Shown in pieces: positions 61,600-64,000 of a stretch of 64,000 bases of DNA; positions within the stretch are counted from its first letter, which is position 1, and every line of letters starts with the position of its first letter. The position numbers were made by a program, and so were the translations under genes. The notes below the pieces were generated by a model. The model saw only the letters and a list, made by a program, of their open reading frames with translations, ran no database searches and was not told the DNA's origin. Source of the DNA: Saprolegnia diclina VS20 (Eukaryota > Oomycota > Saprolegniomycetes > Saprolegniales > Saprolegniaceae); NCBI RefSeq assembly GCF_000281045.1, contig NW_008246083.1, positions 360,632 through 424,631 on the forward strand. The letters run 5' to 3'.

Positions 61600-64000
61600 T
61601 TATTTTTTATGGAGCAAATCTTCAAGGGAAACGTGCATGGTCGACGACCGACCCGCGCCACGGCCACCAGCATGAGTACTGCTATTGCTGTTGTTGCTAC
61701 CACGACCCCCGTGGTGGCTCTTGTGGCCAGCGCGGCCACCCTTGCCTCGGCGCTCTTCGTGGCGAGGGGGGCGTCGACCGGTGCCTTGCGCCGACGCGCC
61801 CGGCGGCTGCGTGAGTTTCTTCTCAAACCGAAACTGAATGTCCTTGAGGTGCTCGATCGTGAGCGTCTTGGCGGCCGCGACCGCATCTTCGCACGTGCCC
61901 ACAAACTCAAAATGGGCGCTCTCGCCGTCGCGCGGCCGTTTTTGCGAGAAAAAGTTGACTTGGGCGCCGCTCTCCTTTTCGATGCGGCGAAGGTTGGCGC
62001 CCTGCTTGCCAATGATCTGGCCCTCGATGTTAAAGTCGGGGCTTGAGAGCGCCTACACCGCGTCGTAGGAGCGTGACGACAGATTCGATTTTGTATACCT
62101 CGTCCGAGAGTACGTCGTGGATGTACAGCTGCTCCTTGAACGAGTCGTTGAACGACTCGGACGCGACCGACGCCGTGTCAAACGACCCAAACGAGTCGGT
62201 CGACGGCCGCCGGCTCTGGAAGCCCGACTGCCGCTTCATGTGTTGGCCCTTGGAGATGAGCTTCTTCCCGTCGTCCTCCAAGCCTTGGCGCAGCATGCAG
62301 CGACCAATCTTCTCAATGCAAAAGCCGAGCTCGCGCGAGTTGGGCATGAGCACTTGGCGAATGGCTTCGGCCTCGCGGTACATCATTTCCGCCTCCTTGT
62401 ATTTTTCCTGGGCCACGAGAATGCGCGCGAGGTTCAAGAGCGTCACGGACACGCGGTCGTTCGTGTTGCTATAGTACTGCTGCCGGATCGTGAGCGCTTC
62501 GCGAAGGTAGGTCTCGGCCGCTGCATATTGCCCCTATATCGTCCGCATGAGTGACGATGGCGACACCTGCGTTGTACCTGGTTGTACTTGTGGTTGCCGA
62601 GGTTGTTGAGCGTCGCCGCGGTCTCGGGGTTTTTGTTGCCGAGCTTCTTGCGCCGAATGTCGAGCGCCTGCAAATACAGCTGCTCAATCTTGGCGTCAAT
62701 CTCCGACATCTTTTGCGGCGACGGTTTGCGCCTAAAGCCGAATGTATCAATCTATCAAGGTACCCAGAACGTACGCCTTGGGCAACTTGTCGGTGATGTG
62801 CACGAGGAAGAGCGCCATGTTGTTGAGGCTTCGCGCGACGAGCGGGTGGTCCTTCCCAAGGTGCGCTTCGTAGATCGAGAGGCTCTTTTCATACAGTTCT
62901 TGGATCTCGTCGTTGGTCTTGAGGAGCACGCCGCCGTAGCCGAGACCTGTCGACGAGCCATCGCCCTCGTCCTTGAGCATCGTGAGCGCCGACTTGTAAA
63001 AGTTGCCGAGGTTGTTCAAGCTCGTCGCATAGTCGGGGTGCACAGGCCCGAGGACGCGCTCGCGGATCTCCTTGGCCTGCAACAAGAGCGCTTCGGCCTT
63101 GCGGAACTTCCACGCATTCACGGGGCTAAAGCCGCGGCGCATCGAGAGCACAATGCCGAGGTAGTTGAGCGCCTCGGCGACGTGCGAGTGGTCGGTGCGG
63201 TGCAATACCTCTTGCTGGATACGCAGCGACTCGCGGTACATGTGCTCCGCGTTCGCGTCTTCGTTGATGTCGTAGTGCGCGTACCCCATTTCCATGACCA
63301 TGAGCACCTCGAGCGCGAGGAGCTCCATCACGCCCGGGCACGCGCACGACAGGATCGTCTCGGGTGCTTGGCTCGGCTCGTAACTCGACGGCATGTCGCT
63401 CGTGTCGAGGATCGTCGAGTTGTTCTCGATATGGCCGCACTTGCAGTTGAGGACGCGCGCCGTCTTGGAGAACTGGATGCTTGTCGCAAACAAGCGGAGG
63501 CGGAAGCGCGGGTCCATGCGGGCGCGGAAGATGAAGCGGCCGCGCACCATGAGGTTGCTGTGGAGGAGCACGTCGATGAACGGCGCGTACCCGCCGTCAT
63601 CGTCCTCGCAGCCGGTCGCCATGCGCTCGCGTGCAGTCTCTTCGCTGTGCTTGGAGAGCTGGTGGGCGATCCGCAGCGCCGACTCGATGTTGGAGCGCTC
63701 CGAGTCAAAGAGCGTCAGCGACCCTTCGTAGCGGAACGCGTGGCTGGCGTTCGCAATCACGAGGCAGTAGTGCCGCACAAAGCGGCGTCGCCACGTCAAG
63801 AAGAGCGCGGCGCCTTCGGGCGACGAGACGGAAAACTTGGCCGCCTCGTCTTCGGCAAAGAGCTGGATCATGTTGTGCAGCCGGAACCGCGCATGCTGCG
63901 GTAGCACATGCCGCGTCGTCTTGCGCAGTAGCATGGGCATGACCTTCTCGACGAGCGACCACTGGTTGAGCTGCTCGAGGGCCGGGATCGCCGCCGCGAC
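61600..64000 (-). CDS. NB-ARC/TPR-like protein with C-terminal KH domain (5' end beyond window)
   Basis: The gene enters from beyond 64000 and ends at 61600. The visible N-terminal part, ALEQLNQWSLVEKV then RFRLHNMIQLFAEDEAAKF, resembles the winged-helix end of oomycete NB-ARC ATPases. A long region of kinesin-light-chain-type TPRs follows: SHVAEALNYLGIVLSMRRGF, HPDYATSLNNLGNFYKSAL, HPLVARSLNNMALFLVHI, PETAATLNNLGN and VSVTLLNLARILVAQEKYKE. Past a Ser-rich linker, a short intron near 62.1 kb joins VLSDE to ALSSPDFNIEGQIIGKQGAN, a KH RNA-binding domain with its GKQG loop. The tail is Arg/Gly/His-rich (RGKGGRAGHKSHHGGRGS) and ends SLEDLLHKK. RNA binding by a TPR/NLR-like protein is inferred; the ATPase domain itself is not in view. 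Confidence 0.7.

Overview
This is a window of compact, GC-rich eukaryotic nuclear DNA. It is most likely from an oomycete (Stramenopila), and the protein families would fit a Saprolegniales-type water mould; that placement is inference and no rRNA or organelle marker is present. Genes lie on both strands with short spacers. Most introns are only about 41-61 bp, typically starting GTACG and ending TAG, and removing them restores single reading frames with hallmark motifs (for example GLPGMGKT in ORC1 and an HC-x5-R loop in the rhodanese gene). Many short open frames ending in these introns are therefore exons, not separate genes. I saw no convincing tRNA, rRNA, CRISPR array or intact transposon. 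One 516-base N gap (20233-20748) interrupts a repeat-encoding secreted-protein gene.

Layout. 0.1-5.3 kb: a Qb-SNARE-like protein, a large unrecognised helical protein split by short introns, and the KEOPS subunit Pcc1. 5.5-9.5 kb: ORC1 converging on a strongly divergent histone H3 variant, then a bZIP factor. 10.7-11.7 kb: a secreted trypsin-like protease fused to a glutaredoxin domain. 12.1-13.3 kb: a divergent H2A/H2B pair, each with a canonical histone 3' stem-loop. 13.5-21 kb: an RCC1-BTB protein, two low-complexity proteins sharing a promoter, and a secreted protein with 8-cysteine repeats. 22.8-24.6 kb: a second H2A gene with the same protein and 3' stem-loop, and a B-box coiled-coil protein. 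24.7-25.1 kb: a tandem duplication carrying CCAAT inverted repeats.

25.4-37.3 kb: two large divergent genes, a Rav1/DMXL-type V-ATPase assembly protein and the cohesin loader SCC2/NIPBL. 37.3-47.4 kb: a TBC1D7-like protein, an oomycete-type unknown, an Acr2/Ibp1-type rhodanese, a class V aminotransferase, a multi-BRCT protein and an ARM/HEAT-type protein. 47.8-57.3 kb: two small genes, dynactin p27, a ZNF830-like protein without its zinc finger, a phytol/dolichol-kinase-like membrane protein, a type II membrane protein and the CAAX protease RCE1. 57.3-64 kb: a flavohaemoglobin-like globin, two small unknowns, mitochondrial SCOT/OXCT, and the 3' part of an NB-ARC/TPR-like gene that ends in a KH RNA-binding domain.

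Several genes concern chromosome duplication and chromatin (ORC1, H3 variant, H2A twice, H2B, SCC2, multi-BRCT), but neighbouring genes are functionally mixed and nothing suggests an operon. CCAAT boxes (or ATTGG on the other strand) are clustered in many 5' regions, especially the histone and divergent promoters. The most unusual items are the trypsin-glutaredoxin fusion, the H3 variant that has lost both ARKS modification sites, and the TPR-KH fusion.
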